DNA from: Flagellimonas_A sp039592695
GTDB lineage: Bacteria > Bacteroidota > Bacteroidia > Flavobacteriales > Flavobacteriaceae
Assembly (NCBI RefSeq): GCF_039592695.1
Contig: NZ_JBBUTK010000002.1
Location: forward strand, 62,001-126,000
Length of the DNA: 64,000 nt
Direction of reading: 5' to 3'
Below are positions 51,621 to 59,707 of this stretch, one piece after another. Numbering within the stretch: the stretch's first letter is position 1; each line of letters opens with the position of its first letter. Under the pieces are notes generated by a model. It saw nothing but the letters and a program-made list of their open reading frames with translations, had not been told where the DNA came from and made no database searches. Both the position numbers and the translations under genes were made by a program.

Positions 51621-52409
51621 ATGGCCTTACCCAGACTTACAGTAAAAAGCACCAACTATCTGCTCGTGATTTGTTTGCTGGTCCTTTCATCTTGCAAATC
51701 CACCAAGACGATTACGGGTGGTGAGGTAAACCCTTCCCTTTCTGCCAAGAGGATTATTCAGAACCACTACGGTAGCGAAGCCGATTTTAATACCTTGAGT
51801 GCCAGGGTAAAGATTGAATACTCAAACGGGGATGACGAACAGGGGGTCACGGTCAATTTCCGTATGAAAAAAGGTGAAGCCATTTGGATGAGCGCACCCT
51901 TTGGAGTGGTCAAGGCCTACATCACCCCTGAAAAGGTCTCGTTTTACAATAAACTGGAAGGCGAATACTTTGAAGGTGATTTTAGTTACCTGAGTACTTT
52001 TGCGGGGATGGACTTGGATTTTCACCAGTTGCAGAACGTATTATTGGGCAACGCCATTTCAGATTTGCGGGATGAAAAGTATGATGCAGAAACCGACGAA
52101 TCACAATACATTTTGAAGCCCAAACGGCCATCAACCTTTTTGAAATCATTGTTTTTCTTGGAACCACAGAATTTTAGGATTGCGGAACAACAACTTTCCC
52201 AGCCCTTGGAAAAACGAATGCTCAACGTAAAATACAGCTATCAATCGGTTGAAAATGTTGTTGTGCCCGGCCATGTTACAATGCATGCTGTAGAAAGTGG
52301 CAATGAAAACAAAATCGCATTGGAATTCAAGAGCGTTGAAGTCAATGAAAACCTGAACTTTCCCTATAAAATACCGAAAGGTTTTAAAGAGATAACCTTG
52401 AGCAAATGA
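51621..52409 (+). CDS. DUF4292 lipoprotein
   Basis: The 262-residue protein starts immediately after the TPR stop. The signal ends VLSSCKSTK (lipobox-like, Cys 25). The segment NTLSARVKIEYSNGDDEQGVTVNFRMKKGEAIWMSAPFGVVKAYI (residues 59-103) and the C-terminal PYKIPKGFKEITL are typical of DUF4292, a LolB/LppX-like beta-sheet fold that may carry lipids or lipoproteins. Its last 4 bp overlap the EnvC-like gene. Confidence 0.88.
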   Translation: MALPRLTVKSTNYLLVICLLVLSSCKSTKTITGGEVNPSLSAKRIIQNHYGSEADFNTLSARVKIEYSNGDDEQGVTVNFRMKKGEAIWMSAPFGVVKAYITPEKVSFYNKLEGEYFEGDFSYLSTFAGMDLDFHQLQNVLLGNAISDLRDEKYDAETDESQYILKPKRPSTFLKSLFFLEPQNFRIAEQQLSQPLEKRMLNVKYSYQSVENVVVPGHVTMHAVESGNENKIALEFKSVEVNENLNFPYKIPKGFKEITLSK

Positions 52410-53626
52410 ACACGAGAAGCATAGTTGCGGCAATCTTCTTCGCAATACTGTCAATTCCTTCTTTGTCATTCTCACAGTCAAGTGAGCAGAAAGCTTTGGA
52501 GGCCAAACGAGAACGCCTTCAAAACGAAATCAAGGAAATCAACCGATTGCTGTTGTCAGAAAAAAAGGAACGCGGCAACGTGTTGGAACAGGTTGAGGCG
52601 CTGGACAAGAAAATCAACGTGCGCCAGCAGTTGATTCGGGTCACGAACCAGCAATCCAATTTATTGAATCGCCAAATCAATGCCAACATCCGTAACATAT
52701 CAAAACTACGGGAAGATTTAAAGCTGTTAAAAGACGATTATGCCAAATTGATCCGCAAATCGTACCAAAACAAAACACAGAACAACCGACTGATGTTTTT
52801 GCTTTCATCAGAAAGTTTTTTTGAGGCCTATAAGCGGTTTCAGTATATGAAGCAGTACCGTGATTACCGTAAGGGCCAAGGCGAGAAGATTGTTCAAAAA
52901 ACGGATGAATTGGTGACGTTGAACCGTGACCTCACCGAACAGCGTAAGGTCAAGGAACAACTTTTGGCTGAAAATGTCAAGGTAAAAAATACGCTCTATC
53001 GTGAAATCAGCTCCCAAAAAGAGTTATTGAAGACCATACGCAAAAACGAGAGCAAATATGCCGCTGCCATTGATGAAAAGAAAAAAGAGGCGCGTCGCAT
53101 TGACCGTGAAATCGAACGCTTGATACGTAGTGCCATTGCAAGCTCCAACAAAAAAACCGGAAAAAGCAGCGCCACGAGGTTCGTATTGACCCCAGAGGCC
53201 AAATTGGTGGCTGATAATTTTTCATCAAATAAGGGAAGGCTCATCTGGCCCGTAGAGAAAGGCATCAAAAGCCAAGGCTTTGGTGTGTATGCTGACAAAG
53301 TGTATCCAGGCATCAAACACCAGAACAATGGCGTGACCATAGCCACTGATGAGGGAGCCAAGGCACGAGCGATATTCGAGGGCGAGGTCATCACGATTTT
53401 CACCAACAAATTGGGCATCAAAGGGGTTTATGTGCGGCATGGCAATTACATCAGCATGTACTACAACCTTTCCAATGTTTATGTGCAGAAGGGTGATAAG
53501 GTAGCTGTAAAAGAGGTTTTGGGCGATATTTATACCAATCGGTTTGATGGTAAGACCCAATTGAAGTTTTATCTTTATGAAGACACGGATAGATTGAACC
53601 CAGAAGACTGGATATACCAACTATAG
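52406..53626 (+). CDS. EnvC-like murein hydrolase activator (degenerate LytM domain)
   Basis: The 406-residue protein has a signal peptide (to about 24), a long coiled coil (about 25-260) and a C-terminal LytM/M23 fold. The usual zinc ligands appear lost: the H-x3-D segment reads QNNGVTIAT, the Y-x-H-L-S segment reads YYNLS, and the HLHFE end reads TQLKFYL. This is what non-catalytic EnvC proteins look like; they switch on amidases at the division site. It overlaps DUF4292 by 4 bp. Confidence 0.88.
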   Translation: MNTRSIVAAIFFAILSIPSLSFSQSSEQKALEAKRERLQNEIKEINRLLLSEKKERGNVLEQVEALDKKINVRQQLIRVTNQQSNLLNRQINANIRNISKLREDLKLLKDDYAKLIRKSYQNKTQNNRLMFLLSSESFFEAYKRFQYMKQYRDYRKGQGEKIVQKTDELVTLNRDLTEQRKVKEQLLAENVKVKNTLYREISSQKELLKTIRKNESKYAAAIDEKKKEARRIDREIERLIRSAIASSNKKTGKSSATRFVLTPEAKLVADNFSSNKGRLIWPVEKGIKSQGFGVYADKVYPGIKHQNNGVTIATDEGAKARAIFEGEVITIFTNKLGIKGVYVRHGNYISMYYNLSNVYVQKGDKVAVKEVLGDIYTNRFDGKTQLKFYLYEDTDRLNPEDWIYQL

Positions 53627-53628
53627 CG

Positions 53629-54465
53629 ATGAAAAAAATCACGGATTTACAGGGAACCTTTACATTGAACAATGGGGTTGAAATGCCCTATTTTGGTTTG
53701 GGGGTCTATCAATCAGAAGACGGGCAAGAAGTCATCAATGCCGTCAAATGGGCACTTGAAGCGGGGTATGGGCATATTGATACGGCTTCAATCTACAAAA
53801 ATGAGGAAGGCGTGGGCCAAGGCATTCAAGAAAGTAGCGTGCCCAGAGAAGAGGTATTTTTGGTAAGCAAAGTATGGAATTCGGATCAGGGGTATGACAG
53901 CACCCTAAAAGCCTTTGATGCCAGTATCAAGCGATTGGGCACAGAATACCTCGACTTGTATTTGGTGCATTGGCCCGTTGCAGGAAAGTATAAGGACACA
54001 TGGAGGGCGCTGGAAAAATTATATGCGGATGGAAGGGTGAAATCCATCGGGGTGAGCAACTTTTTGCAACATCATCTGGAAAATTTGCTCAAAACCAGTG
54101 AGATCACGCCCATGGTCAACCAAATGGAGTTTCACCCCTATCTCGTACAGCAAGATTTGATTGATTTTTGTAATGAAAACGCCATACAGTATGAAGCGTG
54201 GTCACCTATGATGCAGGGCAAAATTTTTCAAATGGATGAATTCAAACAGTTAGCTGATAAATACAGCAAGACCATTGCCCAGATTGTATTACGGTGGGAT
54301 TTGCAGAAAGGGGTCGTCACCATCCCCAAATCCTCAAAGAAAGAGCGTATCATCGCCAATGCCGACATTTTCGATTTTGAACTTTCACAGGAAGATGTGG
54401 CCAAGTTAGATTCGATGCACAAGGGCAAGCGTTTTGGCCCGGATCCCAATAATTTTGACTTCTGA
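53629..54465 (+). CDS. Aldo/keto reductase
   Basis: The 278-residue protein has GYGHIDTASIYKNEEGVGQGI near residues 45-65 with the catalytic Asp and Tyr, VSKVWNSDQG with the Lys, LDLYLVHWPV with the His, IGVSNF and VTIPKSSKKERI for NADPH binding. It is an AKR5-type 2,5-diketogluconate/ methylglyoxal reductase-like enzyme; the substrate is not certain. It lies 2 bp after the EnvC-like gene and 2 bp before the converging thioesterase stop. Confidence 0.95.
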   Translation: MKKITDLQGTFTLNNGVEMPYFGLGVYQSEDGQEVINAVKWALEAGYGHIDTASIYKNEEGVGQGIQESSVPREEVFLVSKVWNSDQGYDSTLKAFDASIKRLGTEYLDLYLVHWPVAGKYKDTWRALEKLYADGRVKSIGVSNFLQHHLENLLKTSEITPMVNQMEFHPYLVQQDLIDFCNENAIQYEAWSPMMQGKIFQMDEFKQLADKYSKTIAQIVLRWDLQKGVVTIPKSSKKERIIANADIFDFELSQEDVAKLDSMHKGKRFGPDPNNFDF

Positions 54466-54467
54466 TT

Positions 54468-54980
54468 TTATCCTTCGAAAAGCGCCTTCAGCTCTGTGGC
54501 ATCAGTAGGCTTCATCTTGCCCGCCAATACCAAACTGAGTTGTTTTCTACGTAGTGCACCATCAAATCGTTCTTTTTCCAATTCAGTCTCTGGCTGAAGC
54601 GGTGGCACTTCAGTGGGCTGCCCGGTGTCGTCTACGGCCACAAAAGTATAGATGGCCTCATTGGCCTTGGCACGTTCACCGGTAAAGCGATCCTCCATCC
54701 ACACATCGATAAAAATTTCCATGGATGTTCGAAACGCCCTTGAGATGGCGGCTTCTACGGTAACGACACTTCCCAACGGCACATTGCGATTGAAAGCGAC
54801 ATGGTTGACCGAAGCGGTGACCGTGATGCGACGGCTATGGCGGCGTGCGGCGATACTGGCGGCACGGTCCATTCGTGCCAACAATTCCCCCCCAAAAAGA
54901 TTATTGAGCGGATTGGTCTCACTGGGCAGAACCATATCGGTCATGATGGTTCTTGATTCGCTGGGTGTTTTGCTTTCCAT
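54468..54980 (-). CDS. Acyl-CoA thioesterase (hot-dog fold)
   Basis: The 170-residue protein has TNPLNNLFGGELLARMDRAASIAARRHS near residues 22-49 and VNHVAFNRNVPLGSVVTVEA, the signature of the YciA/ACOT hot-dog family, plus a lysine-rich C-terminal helix. Homohexameric or trimeric cytoplasmic enzyme; acyl chain specificity unknown. It has a 195-bp gap on its 5' side that holds a GC-rich repeat and the next hairpin. Confidence 0.92.
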   Translation of the reverse strand: MESKTPSESRTIMTDMVLPSETNPLNNLFGGELLARMDRAASIAARRHSRRITVTASVNHVAFNRNVPLGSVVTVEAAISRAFRTSMEIFIDVWMEDRFTGERAKANEAIYTFVAVDDTGQPTEVPPLQPETELEKERFDGALRRKQLSLVLAGKMKPTDATELKALFEG

Positions 54981-55090
54981 AGTAATGGAGGGTGATTTTT
55001 AGGTGGATTTCACAAAAATTTTCCAAACACTACCTCTCTTCAGGAGAGGTCGAAACTGATTTCAATCTGTTTCGGGTGAGGCAAAAAACA

Positions 55091-55129
55091 AGAAATTAAC
55101 TAACTTAAAAATGTAAAATTTCTTGTTTT
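55091..55129 (-). terminator. Hairpin with 19-nt loop downstream of the SPOR gene
   Basis: AAAACAAGAAATT and AATTTCTTGTTTT are perfectly complementary around 19 nt, about 50 bp after the SPOR-protein stop on the - strand, with more T residues on the - strand after the stem. A terminator of the SPOR-gene transcript is likely; the long loop is unusual. Confidence 0.45.
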
Positions 55130-55175
55130 GCGCAAAGATAACGCAGTTCAAAAGGTTGTTCTAATGGATACAGGG

Positions 55176-56126
55176 TTATTTTTCAGACAGCAACCAGGCA
55201 TCGGGCGATTCAGTGCGGCGAATCTGCTTTAAAAAGGTCAAAGCTTCTTTGGGGTCTTCAAAACTATCATAAGCAACCTGATGCAGGCCGTAACGGTTGG
55301 TGCCCAAATAGAAGGCGTTGTAGCCTTTGTTTTGCAGTCGCCCTATGGTTTTATCGGCATTTGCCCTAACCCTAAACGCTCCTGCAATGACCGAATGCGT
55401 TTTCTTTGTCTTATCGACTTTTTTTACATTCAAGCTCAGCGAAGGCAATTCTAAGGGCGCACTGTCGAAAAATGTGGCTTCTTGAATATACTTTGAAACC
55501 TGTTCTTGAGCATTTTGACGGGCCAACGTCTGCTTTTGGGCTGATTGATTGTACAGTTGATAACCCGTAAAGCCGGTGGAAAGCGCCAACAATAAAATGG
55601 CCGCATATTTCAAGTAGGGCCTGAGTCCTGTCGCTTCCCGCTTTTCGGGGGTAATGATAAATGGAATTTTCTCTTCGAGTTCCTCTACTTCTTCCTTCAA
55701 TACCTCACGCTTGACAGGTGTTGCCACAAATGAAGAAAGACCAAATGACGAGGTCAGGTAGTTGATTTTATTTTCGGGATTAAAAACAATACGGCCCGTT
55801 TCGTTCAAACGAAGAGTTCCAACGCCAAAGAGCTCTAATGTACCGCCTGCTTTCAGCTTTTTTTTCCAATCCCTAGAAATAAGAAGTACCTCTTGCAGCA
55901 TTTCTTCATAGGGCAAATCTTTGTCCTTGGCGATATGAGAAACCAAAAGACCATCATTTTTGGCCAATTGTTCGTTGAACGATATGGTCTTTGAGGGCGG
56001 GTAGATGGTGTTTGTGGCAGCATCCAACTGTGCGGATTTTGACTGTGCGAGAAAACCTCCAAATTCGGGCATGACCACACAATTGTACCTGTACAATAAA
56101 TCTTTGATGTAGTCTTCTGCTCGCAT
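55176..56126 (-). CDS. HU-CCDC81 and SPOR domain protein
   Basis: The 316-residue protein has an N-terminal HU-like bacterial CCDC81 part (DYIKDLLYRYNCVVMPEFGGFLAQ, LEVGTLRLN-like LFGVGTLRLNE, about 4-115), one membrane helix near 175-192, and a C-terminal SPOR domain (SVIAGAFRVRANADKTIGRLQNKGYNAFYLG, about 238-315), which binds denuded peptidoglycan. This architecture is typical of Bacteroidota and links a cytoplasmic domain to the septal wall. It is divergent from dprA. Confidence 0.9.
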   Translation of the reverse strand: MRAEDYIKDLLYRYNCVVMPEFGGFLAQSKSAQLDAATNTIYPPSKTISFNEQLAKNDGLLVSHIAKDKDLPYEEMLQEVLLISRDWKKKLKAGGTLELFGVGTLRLNETGRIVFNPENKINYLTSSFGLSSFVATPVKREVLKEEVEELEEKIPFIITPEKREATGLRPYLKYAAILLLALSTGFTGYQLYNQSAQKQTLARQNAQEQVSKYIQEATFFDSAPLELPSLSLNVKKVDKTKKTHSVIAGAFRVRANADKTIGRLQNKGYNAFYLGTNRYGLHQVAYDSFEDPKEALTFLKQIRRTESPDAWLLSEK

Positions 56127-56231
56127 GTGGGCAAATATTACAAAAATTGGAAGTGTTTAAAATAGCCCCGCATAACTTTTTATTAACATTCTAATTTGCC
56201 TATTTTGTGGAAAACTTTTGGCTGATTTTAA

Positions 56232-57335
56232 ATGTCTGAACAGGAAGTCATTGCCCTGCTACGCTTGCAAAGAGCACCCCATATTGGAGATATTACCGCT
56301 AAAAAATTGCTTACGGCCTGTGGTAGTCCAACGGCTGTTTTTAAGGATAAACTGCACCATCTCTTAAAAATCGATGGCATTGGCAAGATTACCTTGAAGG
56401 GCCTTTATGATACCCAACACTTAGAAGCTGCTGAGGCTGAGTATCGTTTTATCATGGAAAATGGTGTTGGTTTCAGTTATTTTATGGATGCTGACTATCC
56501 CGACTACCTCAAACATTGTGTCGATGCCCCGATACTGCTTTTCAAAAGGGGCAATATCGATATCAAAAACCGAAAGATCATCAGTGTGGTCGGCACCCGC
56601 AATATCACAAGTTATGGTGCATCGTTCTGTGAAGCTTTTGTGGAAGCACTGGCTCCGTTGAATCCGGTAATCGTGAGCGGATTTGCGTATGGGGTCGACA
56701 TAACTGTACAGCGGGCGGCCGTGGAACACGGGCTGCAAACCATTGGCTGCTTGGCACATGGTTTGAACCAAATCTATCCGAAAGTGCATCAAAAATATGT
56801 GAAGAAAGTAGAGGAAAATGGCGGATTCTTAACAGAATTCCATAGTACGAGTAATCCCGATAGGGAAAATTTCTTGAAGCGAAACCGTATCATTGCGGGC
56901 ATGAGCGAAGCGACGGTCATTGTTGAATCGGCAGAAAAGGGTGGCAGTTTGGTCACCGCCGATATCGCACATGGTTACAACCGCGACGTCTTTGCCGTGC
57001 CCGGGCGTTCTACCGATAAGTTCAGTGTGGGCTGCAACAATCTTGTCAAGCAACAAAAAGCACATTTATTGACATCGGCAGCCGATTTGATTTATATTTT
57101 GGGTTGGCAGGTAGAAGATAAACCCAAGAAGGAAATACAAAAGACCCTTTTTGTGGAGTTGGAAGAAACAGAACGGTCTGTCTATAACTATCTGCAAGCC
57201 AACGGCAAACAGCTGTTGGATACAATCGCCCTTGAATGTAAAATGCCCGTATTCAAGATTTCCTCGACCTTGTTGAACATGGAGATGAAGGGTGTCGTTC
57301 GCCCCTTGCCCGGAAAGTTGTTCGAAGCGATATGA
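56232..57335 (+). CDS. dprA: DNA-processing protein DprA
   Basis: The 367-residue protein has an N-terminal helix-hairpin part, the Rossmann-like core (SVVGTRNITSYGASF, VSGFAYGVDITVQRAAV, TIGCLAHGLNQIYP, RIIAGMSEATVIVESAEKGGSLVTA, VPGRSTD) and a C-terminal winged helix (about 305-365). DprA loads RecA on incoming single strands in transformation. It faces a gap with two CCGATAGCTATCGG palindromes. Confidence 0.96.
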   Translation: MSEQEVIALLRLQRAPHIGDITAKKLLTACGSPTAVFKDKLHHLLKIDGIGKITLKGLYDTQHLEAAEAEYRFIMENGVGFSYFMDADYPDYLKHCVDAPILLFKRGNIDIKNRKIISVVGTRNITSYGASFCEAFVEALAPLNPVIVSGFAYGVDITVQRAAVEHGLQTIGCLAHGLNQIYPKVHQKYVKKVEENGGFLTEFHSTSNPDRENFLKRNRIIAGMSEATVIVESAEKGGSLVTADIAHGYNRDVFAVPGRSTDKFSVGCNNLVKQQKAHLLTSAADLIYILGWQVEDKPKKEIQKTLFVELEETERSVYNYLQANGKQLLDTIALECKMPVFKISSTLLNMEMKGVVRPLPGKLFEAI

Positions 57336-57344
57336 TTTTCCCGC

Positions 57345-57362
57345 TCCCGATAGCTATCGGGA
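57345..57362. repeat. Perfect 18-bp palindrome TCCCGATAGCTATCGGGA
   Basis: It lies 10 bp after the dprA stop and is flanked by pyrimidine-rich and purine-rich arms (CCCGC/GGCGG) that extend the stem imperfectly. The same CCGATAGCTATCGG core recurs at 57529 in the same gap. Dispersed repeat and probable terminator. Confidence 0.65.
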
Positions 57363-57510
57363 GGCGGAAATCTAATTTTTTTCAATTGTCCCCTTGATGG
57401 GCTTCAGGGGTGTTTTCTTTTTTTTCATCGCCTAAAAAAGAAACAAAAAAGTCTAGGCTGTTTTTAAATATATTTGAATATAATTCTTGTGTAGATACAT
57501 CGAAATATGA

Positions 57511-57552
57511 ACCCCTCCTTCAGAAGTTCCGATAGCTATCGGGATGGGGAGG
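57511..57552. repeat. Second CCGATAGCTATCGG repeat inside a CCCTCC...GGGGAGG module
   Basis: TCCGATAGCTATCGGGA (57528-57544) is embedded in a larger inverted context (ACCCCTCCTT on the left, GGGGAGG on the right). It lies 4 bp before the trpS stop, between converging dprA and trpS. Confidence 0.6.
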
Positions 57553-57555
57553 CCC

Positions 57556-58524
57556 TTAATACCCAACTTTCTCCCGAACCCTAGCCAATACTTTATCAGC
57601 CACTTTTTTGGCCTTTTCAGCGCCGATGGCAAGAGCATCATCAACTTCATTTAAGTGGTTCGTGTAGTACTCAAATTTTTCACGTGGCCCCTTAAATTTT
57701 TGTAGAATCAGCTCAAAGAGGGCCTGTTTGGCATGGCCATAGCCATAATTGCCCGCCAGATAGTTGGCAGACATTTCTTCGATTTGTTCTTGTGAGGCCA
57801 TTAATTTGTAAAGCGCAAACACATTGTCTTTGGTGGGGTCTTTTGCGTCCTCCATTGGGGTGCTGTCGGTAACAATGCCCATGATTTGTTTGCGCAGCTT
57901 TTTGTCAGGTTGAAATATATCGATGATATTGCCTTTGCTCTTGCTCATTTTTTCCCCATCGGTTCCCGGCACATACATGGTGCTTTCTTGCAATTTGATT
58001 TCTGGCAGCACAAAGGTTTCCCCAAATTGGTTGTGAAAGCGCGAGGCCACATCACGGGTCATTTCCAGATGTTGCGACTGGTCTTTCCCTACGGGAACAA
58101 TATCCGCATCATACAGCAGAATATCCGCAGCCATAAGCATCGGGTAGGTGAAAAGTCCGGCATTGACATCTTCCAGTCGGTCGGCCTTGTCCTTGAACGA
58201 GTGTGCCAAGGTCAACCGTTGATACGGAAAGAAACAACTGAGGTACCACGCCAATTCGGTAACTTGGGGTACGTCGCTCTGGCGGTAGAACACTGTTTTT
58301 TCAACATCCAATCCGAAAGCCAACCAAGTGGCCGCCGTGGCGTAGGTGTTTTGCCGTAGTACGTTTCCATCTTTGATTTGGGTAAGTGAGTGCATATCGG
58401 CAATAAAAAGAAATGATTCGTTTTCAGGATTTTGTGCCATTTCAATCGCTGGAATGATGGCCCCCAAAATATTGCCCAAATGCGGGGTGCCGGTACTCTG
58501 AATGCCTGTAAGTATTCGTGCCAT
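57556..58524 (-). CDS. trpS: Tryptophan-tRNA ligase
   Basis: The 322-residue class I synthetase has GIQSTGTPHLGNILGAI (HIGH-type motif) at the N terminus, and GTDGEKMSKSKGN (KMSKS loop) near residue 190. Length normal. ATG 58524 gives the usual MARILTGIQ start. A - strand -7-like TACCTTTG lies at 58674-58667. Confidence 0.97.
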   Translation of the reverse strand: MARILTGIQSTGTPHLGNILGAIIPAIEMAQNPENESFLFIADMHSLTQIKDGNVLRQNTYATAATWLAFGLDVEKTVFYRQSDVPQVTELAWYLSCFFPYQRLTLAHSFKDKADRLEDVNAGLFTYPMLMAADILLYDADIVPVGKDQSQHLEMTRDVASRFHNQFGETFVLPEIKLQESTMYVPGTDGEKMSKSKGNIIDIFQPDKKLRKQIMGIVTDSTPMEDAKDPTKDNVFALYKLMASQEQIEEMSANYLAGNYGYGHAKQALFELILQKFKGPREKFEYYTNHLNEVDDALAIGAEKAKKVADKVLARVREKVGY

Positions 58525-58810
58525 GTAGTTAGCTATTATTCGAATCGAATGATTTCCCTATTTGAAAACTGTCAAAAATTCAGAACCAAAAGCTAAAAAA
58601 CGATATTGTAGCGTCTAGCGTCTTATATCTAAAAGCGTAGCGGTCTTACGTCTATTTGACAAGCGACAAAGGTAAAAGAATTCACTCGATAATCGAGGGT
58701 TATATGCTCTGGCACTGGTGTCGAAATTTGAATTAAAAGCTTCTTTCAGTCTGGCCGGCAATCCCAGGGCAATTGGCCAAAAGCAGGGACAAATCATTAC
58801 ATTTGTCGCC
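58525..58810. other. 286-bp divergent gap between trpS and the acyltransferase gene
   Basis: It contains GTCTAGCGTCTTATATCT-type repeats (58613-58655) like those before atpA, an odd palindrome CTCGATAATCGAG near 58684, a - strand TACCTTTG (58674-58667) for trpS and a + strand TACATTTG (58798-58805) for the next gene. No gene or RNA is visible. Confidence 0.5.
58773..58805 (+). promoter_or_regulatory. Promoter ending almost at the start codon of the acyltransferase gene
   Basis: TTG (58773-58775) and TACATTTG (58798-58805) are 22 bp apart. The ATG is only 5 bp after the -7 element, so the transcript may have no leader. It excludes the earlier in-frame starts (58718), as they lie upstream of the promoter. 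Confidence 0.4.
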
Positions 58811-59575
58811 ATGCTTCGATGGGTCAAAAATTTTGGGCATTTGTTGTACCGAATTTGGTTTTACCTGCTTGTTGCACTGCCCATTCTCATCTTCTCACCA
58901 TTTTTGTTGTTGACGACCTTTTCAGAAAAGACCTATCCGCAATTTTTCTGGTTGGCCCGAAACATCTGGGCGACCACAATTTTATATGGTATGGGCTGCC
59001 CGCCAAAAATCAAGAGGGAACAAGAGATGCAAAAGGGCAAGAGCTATATGTTGGTGGCGAACCACACCAGCATGCTCGATATCATGCTGATGCTCAGGGC
59101 AAGCAAGAATCCCTTTGTTTTTGTCGGAAAAAAGGAGCTGGTTAAAATTCCCGTGTTCGGATTCTTCTACAAACGGGTTTGCATTTTGGTCGACCGTGAG
59201 GACGTCAAAAGTAGAACCGCGGTCTACCGAAGGGCACAACGAAGGCTGAACCAAGGGTTGAGCATCTGTATTTTTCCAGAAGGCGGGGTGCCCGATGAGA
59301 ATATGGTCTTGGATGAATTTAAGGATGGTGCTTTTCGTATGGCCATCGCCCACAAAATACCCGTAGTGCCCATGACGTTTTATGATTGCAAGAAGCGGCT
59401 TCCTTTTTCTTTTTTTAAGGGAGGCCCTGGGGTACTTCGAGTCAAAGTCCATGAATTTTTTGAAACGGGAATCTTGTCAGAGGATGACAAATCCACACTT
59501 CGCGAAGAGGTGCGAGAATTGATTTTGAATGAGCTTCATAATAAAAACGCCCCACATAAAATGCAGGGCGCCTAA
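58811..59575 (+). CDS. 1-acyl-glycerol-3-phosphate acyltransferase (PlsC-like)
   Basis: The 254-residue protein has an N-terminal helix pair (about 10-45), the catalytic H-x4-D motif NHTSMLDI near residue 85, VDREDVKSR and the FPEGGVPDE motif near 157 that binds glycerol phosphate. It makes phosphatidic acid at the inner membrane. ATG 58811 is taken, not 58718, because the promoter-like element lies between. The gene converges on the outer-membrane/anti-sigma gene across a strong hairpin. Confidence 0.93.
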   Translation: MLRWVKNFGHLLYRIWFYLLVALPILIFSPFLLLTTFSEKTYPQFFWLARNIWATTILYGMGCPPKIKREQEMQKGKSYMLVANHTSMLDIMLMLRASKNPFVFVGKKELVKIPVFGFFYKRVCILVDREDVKSRTAVYRRAQRRLNQGLSICIFPEGGVPDENMVLDEFKDGAFRMAIAHKIPVVPMTFYDCKKRLPFSFFKGGPGVLRVKVHEFFETGILSEDDKSTLREEVRELILNELHNKNAPHKMQGA

Positions 59576-59619
59576 GCAGTTGCCGAGTGGCAACCTACCT
59601 AACCAACTTCATGAAACTC

Positions 59620-59650
59620 CATTTCGAAGATTTTCAAAATCTTTGAAATG
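59620..59650. terminator. Bidirectional hairpin between converging genes
   Basis: CATTTCGAAGATTT pairs with AAATCTTTGAAATG over 14 bp (one G-T wobble) around a 3-nt loop, 45 bp after the acyltransferase stop and 58 bp before the end of the facing gene. The A/T runs fit termination in both directions. Confidence 0.6.
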
Positions 59651-59707
59651 CTTAGTTGAACGAACCCCGACCGCCAGCGTGGGGTCTCTTAAATTTTTAT
59701 CCCCAGC

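Noticed and set aside
57345..57544. CRISPR-like repeats in the dprA-trpS gap
   Set aside because: Only two palindromic copies with no regular spacers and no cas genes; better seen as dispersed palindromes.
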